Source: Yersinia canariae
Lineage (GTDB): Bacteria > Pseudomonadota > Gammaproteobacteria > Enterobacterales > Enterobacteriaceae
DNA length: 64,000 bases
Direction: 5' to 3'
Assembly (NCBI RefSeq): GCF_009831415.1
Contig: NZ_CP043727.1
Coordinates: 3,162,001 to 3,226,000 of the forward strand
The first letter of the stretch is position 1. Every line of letters begins with the position of its first letter. Below, one piece after another: positions 19,008-28,379 of the stretch. Made by a program: the position numbers and the translations under genes. The notes beneath the pieces were generated by a model. That model saw nothing but the letters and a program-made list of their open reading frames with translations. It did no database searches and was not told the DNA's origin.

Positions 19008-20276
19008 CTACTGAGTACTTTTCACGGGATGATCTGGTTTTTTGTCATTTCCGGCGATAAAGGGGCTCCACGGCTGCGCGCGGATAGGAGCATCGGTCTG
19101 CCACACCACATTGAACTGCCCATCAGCCTCAATTTCGCCAATCATCACTGGCTTATGTAAATGGTGATTGGTTTCATCCATGGTTAAGGTAAAGCCTGAC
19201 GGTGCCGGATATGTTTGCCCAGCCATTGCAGCCCGCACTTTATCCACATCTGTTGATTTGGCCTTTTCTACCGCCTGAGCCCACATATGCATGCCAACCC
19301 AAGTTGCTTCCATTGGGTCATTAGTGACGGCAGTATCAGCATTCGGCAACTTGCGTGCTTTGGCATAAGCTTTCCATTGTTCAACAAACTTCTTGTTAGT
19401 TGGGTTATCCACCGACTGGAAATAGTTCCATGCGGCGAGATTACCTACCAATGGTTTGGTATCAATTCCGCGAAGCTCTTCCTCCCCCACTGAGAAAGCA
19501 ATGACGGGGACATCCGTCGCTTTAATGCCCTGATTGGCTAACTCTTTGTAGAAAGGAACATTCGAGTCACCATTGATGGTGGAAATTACCGCCGTTTTCC
19601 CATCAGCAGAAAACTTCTTAATATTGCTCACGATAGTTTGATAATCGCTATAGCCGAACGGGGTATAAACCTCCTCAATATCTTTATCTTGAATACCTTT
19701 ACTGTGTAGGAAAGCGCGTAAAATCTTGTTAGTCGTGCGCGGGTAAACATAGTCAGTACCCAGTAGGATAAAACGCTTCGCACCACCACCATCTTCACTC
19801 AGCAAATATTCCACAGCAGGAATAGCTTGCTGATTTGGCGCTGCACCGGTATAGAAAACGTTCGGTGACATCTCCTCCCCTTCGTACTGTACTGGATAGA
19901 ACAATAAACCATTGAGCTCTTCAAATACCGGCAAAACTGATTTGCGCGATACCGAAGTCCAGGCACCAAAAACAACAGCGACTTTATCTTGTGTTAATAA
20001 TTGCCGTGCTTTTTCGGCAAATAACGGCCAGTTAGATGCCGGATCCACAATAACCGGCTCAAGTTGCTTACCTAATACACCGCCGTGAGCATTGATATCA
20101 TCAATACTCATTAACGCCATATCTTTCAGGGGGGTTTCAGAAATAGCCATCGTGCCGGACAACGAGTGCAAAATACCCACTTTAATGGTATCAGCGGCCA
20201 ATGCGCCAAAAGCCATCCCCATGCCAATAACCGAAGCTGAAAGTGCAAAAACCTTAATTAAGTTACGATGCTGCAT
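19008..20276 (-). CDS. urtA: Periplasmic urea-binding protein UrtA
   Basis: 422 residues with a 28-residue signal peptide (MQHRNLIKVF ... GALAA) and a Peripla_BP fold. DTIKVGILHSLSGTMAISETPLKD and VFYTGAAPNQQAIPAVEYL are typical of UrtA rather than amino-acid-binding relatives. ATG at 20276 is preceded by AGAGG. UrtABCDE imports urea at low concentrations. No urease genes are in the window; Yersinia urease is normally encoded elsewhere. Confidence 0.93.
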   Translation of the reverse strand: MQHRNLIKVFALSASVIGMGMAFGALAADTIKVGILHSLSGTMAISETPLKDMALMSIDDINAHGGVLGKQLEPVIVDPASNWPLFAEKARQLLTQDKVAVVFGAWTSVSRKSVLPVFEELNGLLFYPVQYEGEEMSPNVFYTGAAPNQQAIPAVEYLLSEDGGGAKRFILLGTDYVYPRTTNKILRAFLHSKGIQDKDIEEVYTPFGYSDYQTIVSNIKKFSADGKTAVISTINGDSNVPFYKELANQGIKATDVPVIAFSVGEEELRGIDTKPLVGNLAAWNYFQSVDNPTNKKFVEQWKAYAKARKLPNADTAVTNDPMEATWVGMHMWAQAVEKAKSTDVDKVRAAMAGQTYPAPSGFTLTMDETNHHLHKPVMIGEIEADGQFNVVWQTDAPIRAQPWSPFIAGNDKKPDHPVKSTQ

Positions 20277-20545
20277 AGCGTTAACCTCTGGTCGTTGAGT
20301 AAAATACACAAGAATGAATTACTCAGCGCAATCGCCATGCCAATTTTATATCTTAATAATTTAATTGAAGATTATATATATCAGAGGCAAATCATCTGAT
20401 ATACAACCTAATTATCTGCACCATTAACGCGCAACTGACGAACACATATAGTGCAATAAGAATAGAGAGGGAGGTGTGAGATAAGGTGATGGAAAAGATA
20501 AAATGTTTTTATTTAAAGTTAAGCAAAATTATCTGGTTATTAACG
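20277..20545. other. Upstream region of urtA
   Basis: AT-rich leader and promoter region for the minus-strand urt operon, together with the terminator feature next to it making up 346 bases without a gene. NtrC or NAC control would be expected for urea uptake, but I see no confident GG-N10-GC sigma-54 promoter. Confidence 0.35.
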
Positions 20546-20580
20546 AAAAACAGGAATAGCAGATGGCCATTCCTGTTTTT
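20546..20580 (-). terminator. Rho-independent terminator of yehS
   Basis: Perfect 12-base stem AAAAACAGGAAT / ATTCCTGTTTTT with an 11-base loop, 43 bases after the yehS stop. It ends in a T-run in both directions, so it may also insulate the region upstream of urtA. Confidence 0.85.
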
Positions 20581-20622
20581 TACTTGTCATCAATATTAGA
20601 TTTTCTGTCGAAATAATGACTT

Positions 20623-21093
20623 TTACTTTTTAGGGCCACGTATACGTAATGTCAAACCCTTCAAGAAATAGCGTAATACTTGATCACCACAAGGGCGGAA
20701 ATTTTTGCTTCCTTCCTTACGGAACAAAGCATTTAACTCAGGTTTGGACACTGGGAATTCAACCGCGTTGAAAACATCGTGCATATCAGTGTCTTTCAAT
20801 TCAAACGCAACACGCAGTTTTTTTAGCACGATATTGTTCGTAATGACGGGCTCTACCGCAGGTGCCGGGAACTTGTCATCTTTACCACGCCTAAAGAAAA
20901 TCAGGCCATTCAGGAAATGCGCCATCACCAGATCAGGACAATCCTGATAACCGGCTTCATCTTCTTTTTTAAGAAAATTAACGACATCCGCATTGTTCAC
21001 TTCAAAATCAGCCAGCTTAATGATTTCTGTTATCTTGGTATCGTTTACGTTAAGCATATAGCGAACACTGCGGAGCACATCGTTGTTGATCAT
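20623..21093 (-). CDS. yehS: YehS, DUF1456 family protein
   Basis: 156 residues formed of two DUF1456 repeats of about 65 residues, NDVLRSVRYMLNVND...ADFEV and NIVLKKLRVAFELKDTDM...VEFPV. Each ends with a DxxxRxFLxGL-type helix (LVMAHFLNGL and QVLRYFLKGL). Its molecular role is unknown. In Escherichia coli it is close to the yehUT and osmF genes, and here it lies within 10 kb of osmF too. Confidence 0.9.
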   Translation of the reverse strand: MINNDVLRSVRYMLNVNDTKITEIIKLADFEVNNADVVNFLKKEDEAGYQDCPDLVMAHFLNGLIFFRRGKDDKFPAPAVEPVITNNIVLKKLRVAFELKDTDMHDVFNAVEFPVSKPELNALFRKEGSKNFRPCGDQVLRYFLKGLTLRIRGPKK

Positions 21094-21360
21094 ATTACTG
21101 CCCTATTCCAATTATTTAGATTAGACGCATGCGAATATCGCAAGAAAACAAAAAACTTCTTTAACGTCTAGCGGGCCGTATTGTATAGATCAACGCCGAT
21201 TTTCTCAATGTAAATCTGTTTAATGATAAAATTACGTAACACACATAAATATAGAATTATCGTGAGTATTATCATTTATTAGATACTATTAATTTATAGA
21301 TAACATGAGAATTAAGGAAAGGGATAAATAAAACCTTACCTTAATCCACAAACTCATATA

Positions 21361-22266
21361 TTAAGACTTCACTTTAATATTATTACCAGGTTGGTAAATT
21401 GCAATTTCCTCACCAATAATATATTTCCTACGCAGAGTAGCCGAGATTTTGTCCATGACCATAACAATAACAACCATTATTAAAGTAATAAACATGACTA
21501 CATCCCAATTCCATAGTCGCATATTTTCGGCATAGACTAAACCTATCCCTCCGGCTCCCACAAAACCTAATACTGCAGCCGAACGGGTATTGGATTCTAT
21601 TTGGTAAAGACTTAAAGCTAAAAAGGTTGGGAAAGATTGAGTAAAAATACCAAAACGTTGTTTTTGTAGAGCATTAGCGCCCATTGCCGTCAAACCACGA
21701 TTGGGAGATTTATCGACGGCCTCATGCCCTTCGGCATAGAGTTTTCCCAGCAATCCCATATCTTGCATAATAATGGCTAATACCCCGGCAAGTGGCCCCA
21801 TGCCGACTGCCCGCACAAAAATCAGCCCCCAGATTGCCATATCAATGCCACGAAAAATATCCAGAAAACGACGTATTCCAAATGAAATGATACGTAAACC
21901 GGGTGTCGACATCACATTGCGAGCAGCCAAAAATGACAAAGGTAAAGCAATCAATGTAGCGGTCAATGTCCCGGCAAAAACAATGGCTAAGGTAATAAAA
22001 ATCTGGCCAAAGTAATATTTAAATGGCCAATTAATAAAATCATGCCAAACAAACATCCGCAGAAAATAACGGCTTATTTGCTGACTGCCATTTACAAAGG
22101 TCTGCCAAGAAATACCGAAAATTTTAAAGAAAAAAAGGTAATACAAGAAAATACCTACAGTAATTATGACTACCCATTGAATATATCGTTTTTGCTGTAA
22201 GAAAATCTGCGGATTTTGCTGCTTCAGTGTTAATAGTTGCCCGGGGGTAAGATGATTAGTCAGCAT
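21361..22266 (-). CDS. phnE: Phosphonate-type ABC transporter permease, second PhnE
   Basis: 301-residue membrane permease. After one N-terminal helix (about 27-48), a BPD_transp_1 domain with the ATPase-contact region ESNTRSAAVLGFVGAGGIGLVY. It overlaps the preceding permease gene (TAATG). The two permeases would form the heterodimeric channel of the importer. No C-P lyase genes are in the window. Confidence 0.87.
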   Translation of the reverse strand: MLTNHLTPGQLLTLKQQNPQIFLQQKRYIQWVVIITVGIFLYYLFFFKIFGISWQTFVNGSQQISRYFLRMFVWHDFINWPFKYYFGQIFITLAIVFAGTLTATLIALPLSFLAARNVMSTPGLRIISFGIRRFLDIFRGIDMAIWGLIFVRAVGMGPLAGVLAIIMQDMGLLGKLYAEGHEAVDKSPNRGLTAMGANALQKQRFGIFTQSFPTFLALSLYQIESNTRSAAVLGFVGAGGIGLVYAENMRLWNWDVVMFITLIMVVIVMVMDKISATLRRKYIIGEEIAIYQPGNNIKVKS

Positions 22267-23129
22267 TATGAAACTCCTTCCACGACTCGCTTGCGTAATT
22301 TACCGGAGGTATAATCCAATGCCGACACTACAATAATGATCAGCAATAACGTCATACTGACTTGATCATAACGATCCAGTTTTATTGAGGTCATCAGCTC
22401 CTGACCAATTCCCCCCGCCCCCACCAGTCCCAAAATAGTTGATTGCCGAAAATTAATTTCCAAGCGCATAAAGCTATAGGAAAGAAATATGGGTTTTACT
22501 TGTGGCCAAAGTGCAAAACGCATTCGTTGTAATTTACCCGCTCCACAAGCAGCAAGGCCACGAACAGGTTTATCCGATGCGGTTTCCAATGACTCATAAA
22601 ATAACTTCGTTAAGCTACCAATAGTATGTAATGCCAAGGCTAAAAATCCGGGAATAGCACCGATACCAAAAGCCATGACAAACATCACCGCCCATGCCAA
22701 TTCCGGCATAGTGCGTAAAAAGGCAACAAACGTGCGAATAGAGAAACGCAGCCAGGGAGGGCTTTGCGTATTATTTGCCGCCAAAAAGGCAAGGATAATA
22801 GCCACTATGACTGACAAAATAGTTGAAGCCACCGCCAGTTGCAGAGTTTCCCAAATCAGCGGTAACTGAATTGGCAGACGATATCCCCAATAGGCTAAGG
22901 AGCCTTCTGTATGACCATCGGCAAATAATTTGTGCCAATGGAGTACGGGTATAGTTTCAGCCAGATAATCAAAAAAATGCGGAATAGAAATAAAAACAGT
23001 ATGTAAATTGAACTCAGCAATATTTCCCGCGCCAAGATAGATAATTGCCAGCATCAATGACCAAATCAGCGTTTCACGCTTCTGCTTAGCCCGAATCTGC
23101 TGATAGTAATGGTTAAAGTCTGTATTCAA
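22266..23129 (-). CDS. phnE: Phosphonate-type ABC transporter permease, first PhnE
   Basis: 287 residues with the same architecture as its downstream partner: one N-terminal helix, a stretch of about 65 residues, then the permease domain with EINFRQSTILGLVGAGGIGQEL. It differs too much from its neighbour to be a recent duplicate. It follows phnD by 78 bases. Confidence 0.88.
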   Translation of the reverse strand: MNTDFNHYYQQIRAKQKRETLIWSLMLAIIYLGAGNIAEFNLHTVFISIPHFFDYLAETIPVLHWHKLFADGHTEGSLAYWGYRLPIQLPLIWETLQLAVASTILSVIVAIILAFLAANNTQSPPWLRFSIRTFVAFLRTMPELAWAVMFVMAFGIGAIPGFLALALHTIGSLTKLFYESLETASDKPVRGLAACGAGKLQRMRFALWPQVKPIFLSYSFMRLEINFRQSTILGLVGAGGIGQELMTSIKLDRYDQVSMTLLLIIIVVSALDYTSGKLRKRVVEGVS

Positions 23130-23207
23130 AATTAGCTACCACCTAAAAACAATAGCTCCGACAAGTCAGAGCTATATTTTTCTTGCTGGAATATCTACAG
23201 AACCGAC

Positions 23208-24137
23208 TTAACGGCCGCCTTTGGTTAATTCACGCTTCATATCAATAATATTTTGATACTCACTGAGTGATGTTTCACCAATATGCTGCTTGCCGCCCAT
23301 CGCTTTAATGAAGCAACTGTGATCTTCTTTATCCAGTTTTTTTACCGCAGCAACTAATTGTGCTTTAAATTCAGCTGGCAATGCACTGCGAACCAGAATT
23401 GGACCATTAGGGATCAGTGGTGACTCCCAGATAATACGAATCTTTTTCATTAAATCAGGATGGTCCATACGGATCATTCGGGTAAATGCTCCGCTGGTAT
23501 AACCGGTATTGTAATCACCAATCATTGAAGCCCAGGTTACCGCGCCGTCAAATTGGCCATTAATAACACCCAGAATATCTTGCTCATGGCCACCAGAGAA
23601 TGTCACGCTAGAAAAGAAATCGTTATATTTGTTATCTGAGTCCCCACCCAATTTCTCTTTAAAGATTTGATTAGGGATCAAGAAACCAGAGGTTGAGTCT
23701 GGATCAGCAAAGCCAAATGCTTTGCCCTTCAAGTCTTCAATTTTCTGATAAGGACTATCTGCTTTTACAACAACAACAGAATGATAGCCACGTGACTTAT
23801 CAGTATCATCAATCGCTATGCCGACAATATCAACAGCTTTAGGATCTTTGATATAAACAGAAGCAAAAGATGAAGGAGACATGCTTAATACCAAGTCAAT
23901 TTTCCCACCTAATAAACCTTGAATAACACCTGAGTAGTCAGAAGCATTATGCAAATTTGTTTTAACATTTAATTCTTTATCTAAGAAATCTTTGACACAC
24001 ATATTATCGCCAATTTGTTGTGTCGCATTCTGCCCGCCAAGAATACCCAGATTAATTTCTTTTGGTGCGTCCGCTGCAGTGGCACTAAATACCATCATGC
24101 TTGCCACTAATGAGGTAAGACAAAGTACTTTTTTCAT
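23208..24137 (-). CDS. phnD: Phosphonate-type periplasmic binding protein PhnD
   Basis: 309 residues: signal peptide of about 22 residues, then a PhnD fold with KEINLGILGGQNATQQIG, the loop DYSGVIQGLLGGKIDLVLSM, and the phosphonate-binding stretch FADPDSTSGFLIPNQ. The ligand may be 2-aminoethylphosphonate, phosphite or another phosphonate; sequence alone does not decide. This protein is only distantly like the leaderless PhnD-like protein at 5865-6662. Confidence 0.9.
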   Translation of the reverse strand: MKKVLCLTSLVASMMVFSATAADAPKEINLGILGGQNATQQIGDNMCVKDFLDKELNVKTNLHNASDYSGVIQGLLGGKIDLVLSMSPSSFASVYIKDPKAVDIVGIAIDDTDKSRGYHSVVVVKADSPYQKIEDLKGKAFGFADPDSTSGFLIPNQIFKEKLGGDSDNKYNDFFSSVTFSGGHEQDILGVINGQFDGAVTWASMIGDYNTGYTSGAFTRMIRMDHPDLMKKIRIIWESPLIPNGPILVRSALPAEFKAQLVAAVKKLDKEDHSCFIKAMGGKQHIGETSLSEYQNIIDMKRELTKGGR

Positions 24138-24173
24138 TAAAATAACCTATTCTGGTAAAGGGATAAGTGGGAA

Positions 24174-25010
24174 TTAATGCAAAAGCTCAGTTGATTCATC
24201 GCTATATATTTCTTGAATAATGGTGTCATTCAGTAAAGAGGGATGCCCGTCAAAAATAATTCGTCCATGAGCAATACCAATGACTCTTGTACAATAATCT
24301 TTCACTAAATCGACAGAGTGTAAGTTAACGATTACTGCGATATCGTTCTCACTTATTTTCTGTAATGTATTCATAATACGAGTCGTGTTCTTTGGGTCCA
24401 AAGAAGCAACGGGTTCATCAGCCAATAATATTTTGGGGTTTTGCATCATGGCACGGCAAATAGCAACACGCTGCATTTGCCCCCCCGAAAGGTTTTCTGC
24501 ACGCTGCAAGGCATGAGGCAGCATATTAAGCCATTGCAATAACTCGATTGCCCTGGCGCGATCTTGGTCTGCAAATATTTTGAAGAAGGATTTTAACGTG
24601 GAGGTATAACTAAGGCGGCCTAATAAAACATTCGTAATAACATCAAGTCGTGGAACCAAACAGAAATCTTGAAAAATCATGCCACATTTGGCTCGCCATT
24701 TGCGCATCTGCTTTGTGGTCAGAGCAGCAATATTCTGTGTCTCGCCATTGTCATGATAATTAATTATTTCACCAGCACTGCTGGGAATCGTGCCATTTAA
24801 AACATGTAATAGTGTAGATTTACCGGCACCAGAACGACCAATTATTGCTACAAACTCACCCGCATGAAGCTCAAAATTAATATCGTCCAAGACACGCTGC
24901 TGTGACTTGTATGCCTTCACTAAACCTTTAACGGCAAGTACCTTCTTACGTGATTCTGGCACCGCAGCCGGATAATCAGCTACAGTGAATTTGCGTAATG
25001 CTTGGCCCAT
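24174..25010 (-). CDS. phnC: Phosphonate-type ABC transporter ATPase PhnC
   Basis: 278 residues, ATPase of the importer. Walker [11 protein letters not shown]-loop in [14 protein letters not shown], signature LSGGQMQRV, Walker [18 protein letters not shown]-loop in NLHSVDL. ATG at 25010 is chosen because GAGAG precedes it; an ATG 12 codons upstream has no ribosome site. It is the first gene of phnCDEE. I found no clear PhoB box upstream. Confidence 0.88.
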   Translation of the reverse strand: MGQALRKFTVADYPAAVPESRKKVLAVKGLVKAYKSQQRVLDDINFELHAGEFVAIIGRSGAGKSTLLHVLNGTIPSSAGEIINYHDNGETQNIAALTTKQMRKWRAKCGMIFQDFCLVPRLDVITNVLLGRLSYTSTLKSFFKIFADQDRARAIELLQWLNMLPHALQRAENLSGGQMQRVAICRAMMQNPKILLADEPVASLDPKNTTRIMNTLQKISENDIAVIVNLHSVDLVKDYCTRVIGIAHGRIIFDGHPSLLNDTIIQEIYSDESTELLH

Positions 25011-25087
25011 GTCATGTCTCTCAGATTGCCTGTAGTCATGAGCCATTAACGAATATTTCTATTGCATATTGATGATAGTTTTATGAG

Positions 25088-25117
25088 AGAAAGGTGACAA
25101 AAAGTAGCCACCTTTCT
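25088..25117. promoter_or_regulatory. Hairpin upstream of phnC
   Basis: Perfect 9-base stem AGAAAGGTG / CACCTTTCT with a 12-base loop, between the yeaQ-family gene and phnC. On the minus strand no T-run follows, so read-through or a phnC leader structure are both possible. Confidence 0.45.
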
Positions 25118-25210
25118 TATATTTTTGATGAGTGAGTATTTTCTTGATTAATGTTTACTTGATCGACAAGTGATCCTTTGAAATCACTGTGATAAACATC
25201 TAGGTGGCTT

Positions 25211-25459
25211 CTAACTCCTCAACTTTCGGTAGACAAATAGCACAACTAACGAGCCGATAACCGCCACCACAAAGCTGCCAAGGTTAAACCCATCAACCCT
25301 GCCCATGCCAAAGAAAGTACTGATATAGCCACCAACCAGCGCGCCTACAACGCCGAGGATTATAGTCATAATAAAACCACCGCCATCCTCTCCCGGCATA
25401 ATCCATTTAGCCAAAATACCGGCGATAAGACCAAAAATAATCCAAGATAGTATGCCCAT
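25211..25459 (-). CDS. GlsB/YeaQ/YmgE family stress-response membrane protein
   Basis: 82 residues starting MGILSWIIFGLIAGILAKWI, the usual length and opening of YeaQ. There are three hydrophobic helices with glycine-rich turns (PGEDGGGFIMTIILGVVGALVGG). The family (Pfam PF04226, once called transglycosylase-associated) is stress induced but has no proven activity. ATG at 25459 follows GGGGG by seven bases; a longer frame to 25486 would add nine residues. E. coli has paralogues, so I leave the symbol blank. Confidence 0.85.
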   Translation of the reverse strand: MGILSWIIFGLIAGILAKWIMPGEDGGGFIMTIILGVVGALVGGYISTFFGMGRVDGFNLGSFVVAVIGSLVVLFVYRKLRS

Positions 25460-25612
25460 AAGTACCCCCATAAAATTAATTTTCACTGACAGCAGATTGG
25501 ACTATCTCACTCATTACCCATTTAACATTACAGCCCAAACCACTATCGTCATTGTTAAGTTAAGACCCGAATAACAAAATCTGCAAATCAGATCCACAAT
25601 GTTCAGTTAATA

Positions 25613-26716
25613 TTAAATAACTGGCTCACGTGGTGTGAAAATATGATTAACGCCTTGTTGTCGCAGTTTTTTCAGTAAATCATGCCCGCCATTCGGCACA
25701 CTATGGGCAGACTCTCTTTCACTGGCAAAAACGGGGCTGGCCCAATATATATTGACCGGATCACCCTGCTGGGAAGGTAATATTAAGCGATCAGCTTTAG
25801 CATAAAGCTCCGATGATAAGATATAACCTTCATACCCTTGAGGAGCGACTTCTGATTCCAAGGTATGCCCTTCACCCAACCAGGTTATTTTGCTCCAAGG
25901 TACATGAGCAAATCCAGCTAACGCACTGGCCATATGGATAGCGTTATCCTCATTAACATATTGACTATCAATCGCTATTGCCATTTCTAAACGCCGGTAT
26001 TTAGCCGCATCATCATTAAATAATATTTCAACCCATGGCTGGGGCCGGATACTCACTCCTAGCGTCAGAAAATAATATATTCCATCTTTTTCGTGTTGTG
26101 AAATAGCCATAGGGGGCCATTTACCTTGATCGATGGCATAATATTTAATCGATGGACCAAAGTGTTGTTCATAACACTGAATATATTCTGCCTGTAATGC
26201 AGGCCATGGATTCCCATCCTCCTGCTGCCAGGTCCGCCAAAATTGGCGTATATTCTGCGCTCGGGTATATTGGGTATTCGTAGAGGCCGACCCCAAAGGG
26301 AGAGTTAGTGGGTTGTCTTTAATGCAACTGGCGGAATAACAAACGGAGTGATCAATATATAAACTCCAACCAGGAATAATCGCCAGTAATTGGCCCTGGT
26401 ACCATAATGCCGCGCCATCATCACTTTCTGACCAGATAATTGAAATAAATTGCGCATCAAGTTCAGCCTCACCCGCCACATTGCGACAAAACTCTGCTGC
26501 CAAGCGCGGCGCTAATCCTTGTTCAAGGGCTGTATTATCTGTAGATATGGGAGCCGCAACCAAATTTCTCACCCAGCAGGCGCGAACAGGGAAACGCTCT
26601 TCAAACGCCTCTTGCGGATAAATATAGAAATACACTACTCGCTGATCTTGTTGCACCACAGCAACTAATGTCTGGTTTTCATTACTGACTTCAGCCAGTA
26701 CCTCAGATTCTTTCAT
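25613..26716 (-). CDS. Suppressor-of-fused (SUFU) domain protein
   Basis: 367 residues, no signal peptide. The C-terminal ~200 residues match the SUFU domain (PF05076): YFLTLGVSIRPQPWVEILF, YRRLEMAIAIDSQ, a short stretch ending SSELYAKADRLIL, and the end pattern VNIYWASPVFASERESAH...GGHDLLKKLRQQGV. The N-terminal half is unlike anything I recognise. Bacterial SUFU proteins are often immunity proteins of toxin systems or peptidoglycan-unrelated orphans of unknown role. No toxin gene lies next to this one. A good GAGG site precedes the ATG. Confidence 0.72.
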   Translation of the reverse strand: MKESEVLAEVSNENQTLVAVVQQDQRVVYFYIYPQEAFEERFPVRACWVRNLVAAPISTDNTALEQGLAPRLAAEFCRNVAGEAELDAQFISIIWSESDDGAALWYQGQLLAIIPGWSLYIDHSVCYSASCIKDNPLTLPLGSASTNTQYTRAQNIRQFWRTWQQEDGNPWPALQAEYIQCYEQHFGPSIKYYAIDQGKWPPMAISQHEKDGIYYFLTLGVSIRPQPWVEILFNDDAAKYRRLEMAIAIDSQYVNEDNAIHMASALAGFAHVPWSKITWLGEGHTLESEVAPQGYEGYILSSELYAKADRLILPSQQGDPVNIYWASPVFASERESAHSVPNGGHDLLKKLRQQGVNHIFTPREPVI

Positions 26717-27091
26717 ATCGCCTCAACTGTATCGGCAAAGGATTTCAGGCTAAACATGCTGTACTGCCTGCCGTAAAATAAGTCTATTAGCGCAATACAC
26801 ATAATCTTATGCTAATAACTCTGACCAGAATAATGTAACAAGGTGACCATAAAAACAGACTAATAGTGTAAAACGACTTACCCCTTAAAATCATCAGCAA
26901 AAGTCTCAAAAAGCCGTGGCCGCGCCGTGAGTGCCTGGACTTCTATTTTTATAATCGATTCAATATGTTCCTGTAGATACGGTCTTTAATGAGGCAATGT
27001 GGTCTGAATATTAATAATCAATAGTTGATAGTCTGTCGCCAGCTTTCACGCTAAAATAAAAATATTATTTCTCGCAGAATTGAAGGCTCAT
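26717..27091. other. Gene-free stretch between SUFU gene and yajD
   Basis: 375 AT-rich bases between divergent genes. It must hold both promoters; no convincing -35/-10 pair, hairpin or short gene was identified. Confidence 0.4.
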
Positions 27092-27433
27092 ATGGCATAT
27101 ATACCGAAGAATTACGCGCGACTGGAAAGTGGATATAGAGAAAAAGCGCTGAAGATTTATCCATGGGTTTGTGGTAAATGTTCACGAGAATTCGTTTATT
27201 CCAACTTACGGGAACTCACGGTTCACCATATTGACCATGACCATAGTAATAACCCAGAAGATGGCAGCAATTGGGAGATGTTATGCCTCTTTTGTCATGA
27301 CCATGAGCATTCCAAATATACTGAAGCAGACCTCTATGGTTCGACGGTGATTGCCGGTGATGATGCACAAAATGACCAAGGTGTTGCCACCCACAATCCA
27401 TTCGCTAACTTAAAGTCTTTGATGAAAAAATAA
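27092..27433 (+). CDS. yajD: HNH nuclease family protein YajD
   Basis: 113 residues with a compact HNH fold: zinc ligands C27-x2-C30 and C65-x2-C68, catalytic-site histidines H45-H46 in LTVHHIDHDH, and an asparagine in the SNWEMLC stretch. The YajD family is conserved in enterobacteria and has no known role. GAAGG at 27082-27086 sets the ATG at 27092; a TTG four codons earlier is unlikely. Confidence 0.9.
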   Translation: MAYIPKNYARLESGYREKALKIYPWVCGKCSREFVYSNLRELTVHHIDHDHSNNPEDGSNWEMLCLFCHDHEHSKYTEADLYGSTVIAGDDAQNDQGVATHNPFANLKSLMKK

Positions 27434-27440
27434 GCCTATC

Positions 27441-27469
27441 TGGCCGTGATGCATAGAGCGGCCAATATT
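27441..27469 (+). terminator. Probable terminator of yajD
   Basis: TGGCCG (27441-27446) pairs with CGGCCA (27459-27464), followed by ATATTTT. It is a short stem, eight bases after the yajD stop, between yajD and the convergent cyaB. Confidence 0.45.
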
Positions 27470-27493
27470 TTGCAACTACTGACCGCATAATTG

Positions 27494-28033
27494 CTAGAAA
27501 CCGAGTAACTGCCGGTATGAACGACTTTCTTGTTGTTCTGCCAATAATCCTAACCGGTCAGCTAAATCTCGGCATTCTACCTTTAGATTATCAAGAGCTG
27601 TCGCATCATCAGTCATAATGGCTATTTCTGCAAAATTGCCAAGCCCCACCAAACTATCAACCGTAACGTGAAACTTTCCAACAAAATAGATGCTACGCTG
27701 TTTTTCCAGTATAAATGCCGGTTGATACCCTAACGTTGATAACATACTTTGCACTTTGCCAATATCTTCAATATTAGTCGCTTCACAACGTTCCGAACCC
27801 GGTCCTTTAACTATCCATAAACGAATACCTGATGGATTCATTTCTCGCAAAACCATACTGATTCTTTTAGCTGCCAAATCGCCGCTATTTGCTTCTAGAT
27901 AGATATCTTTTTCATGATTATCGACAGTGAATGCTGCCGCTTTATAGATGACTAACTGTTTATGCAATTGAGTAATGTTCGATACATGAAACTTCAACTC
28001 AACCTCATATTTACCAACAAAATGCTCACTCAT
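27494..28033 (-). CDS. cyaB: Class IV adenylate cyclase (CYTH domain)
   Basis: 179 residues, the same length as the Yersinia pestis class IV cyclase whose structure is known, and closely similar to it as I remember. The CYTH signature ExExK is E10-x-E12-x-K14 in YEVELKF; other tunnel residues lie in VLREM, IVKGPG and EKQRSIY. It makes cAMP from ATP with metal ions and is a second cyclase besides the class I CyaA of enterobacteria. It stands alone, convergent with yajD. AAGG precedes the ATG. Its physiological role in Yersinia is unclear. Confidence 0.93.
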   Translation of the reverse strand: MSEHFVGKYEVELKFHVSNITQLHKQLVIYKAAAFTVDNHEKDIYLEANSGDLAAKRISMVLREMNPSGIRLWIVKGPGSERCEATNIEDIGKVQSMLSTLGYQPAFILEKQRSIYFVGKFHVTVDSLVGLGNFAEIAIMTDDATALDNLKVECRDLADRLGLLAEQQESRSYRQLLGF

Positions 28034-28379
28034 AAAATGCCTTATTAATCAGCGAAGTTCTTGGATGCAATCCTATACCCCATTGTACCATGATCAAAAT
28101 CCTTATCGATCGAGCAAAATAAATCAGTCACTACTCCCTTAAAAAGGTCTCGATTAATCATTAGTATCAGTAATGTTTAAAGCTGAAAAATACAGCGGCA
28201 GAGTGTTATTTAAACAGTAATAGCGTGATAAGGTTCACAAAAGCAGGGATTTATCAAGAAAGACTGCCCTCCCTCATGTTTACTTCATTGCAGCAAAATA
28301 GCTGTTTCATACCGGCCAAACCGCAGGTGTGATACCTAATGCTTTATAAAAGTAAATGTCATTACAGGAGATCGCAGGA
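28034..28379. other. Upstream region of dld and cyaB
   Basis: 346 bases between divergent cyaB and dld. It contains promoters for both, but I found no operator or RNA that I can support. Confidence 0.35.

Noticed and set aside
25613..27433. SUFU protein plus HNH nuclease as a toxin-immunity pair
   Set aside because: The HNH protein is the housekeeping YajD with its own terminator, the two are divergent, and there is no delivery domain.
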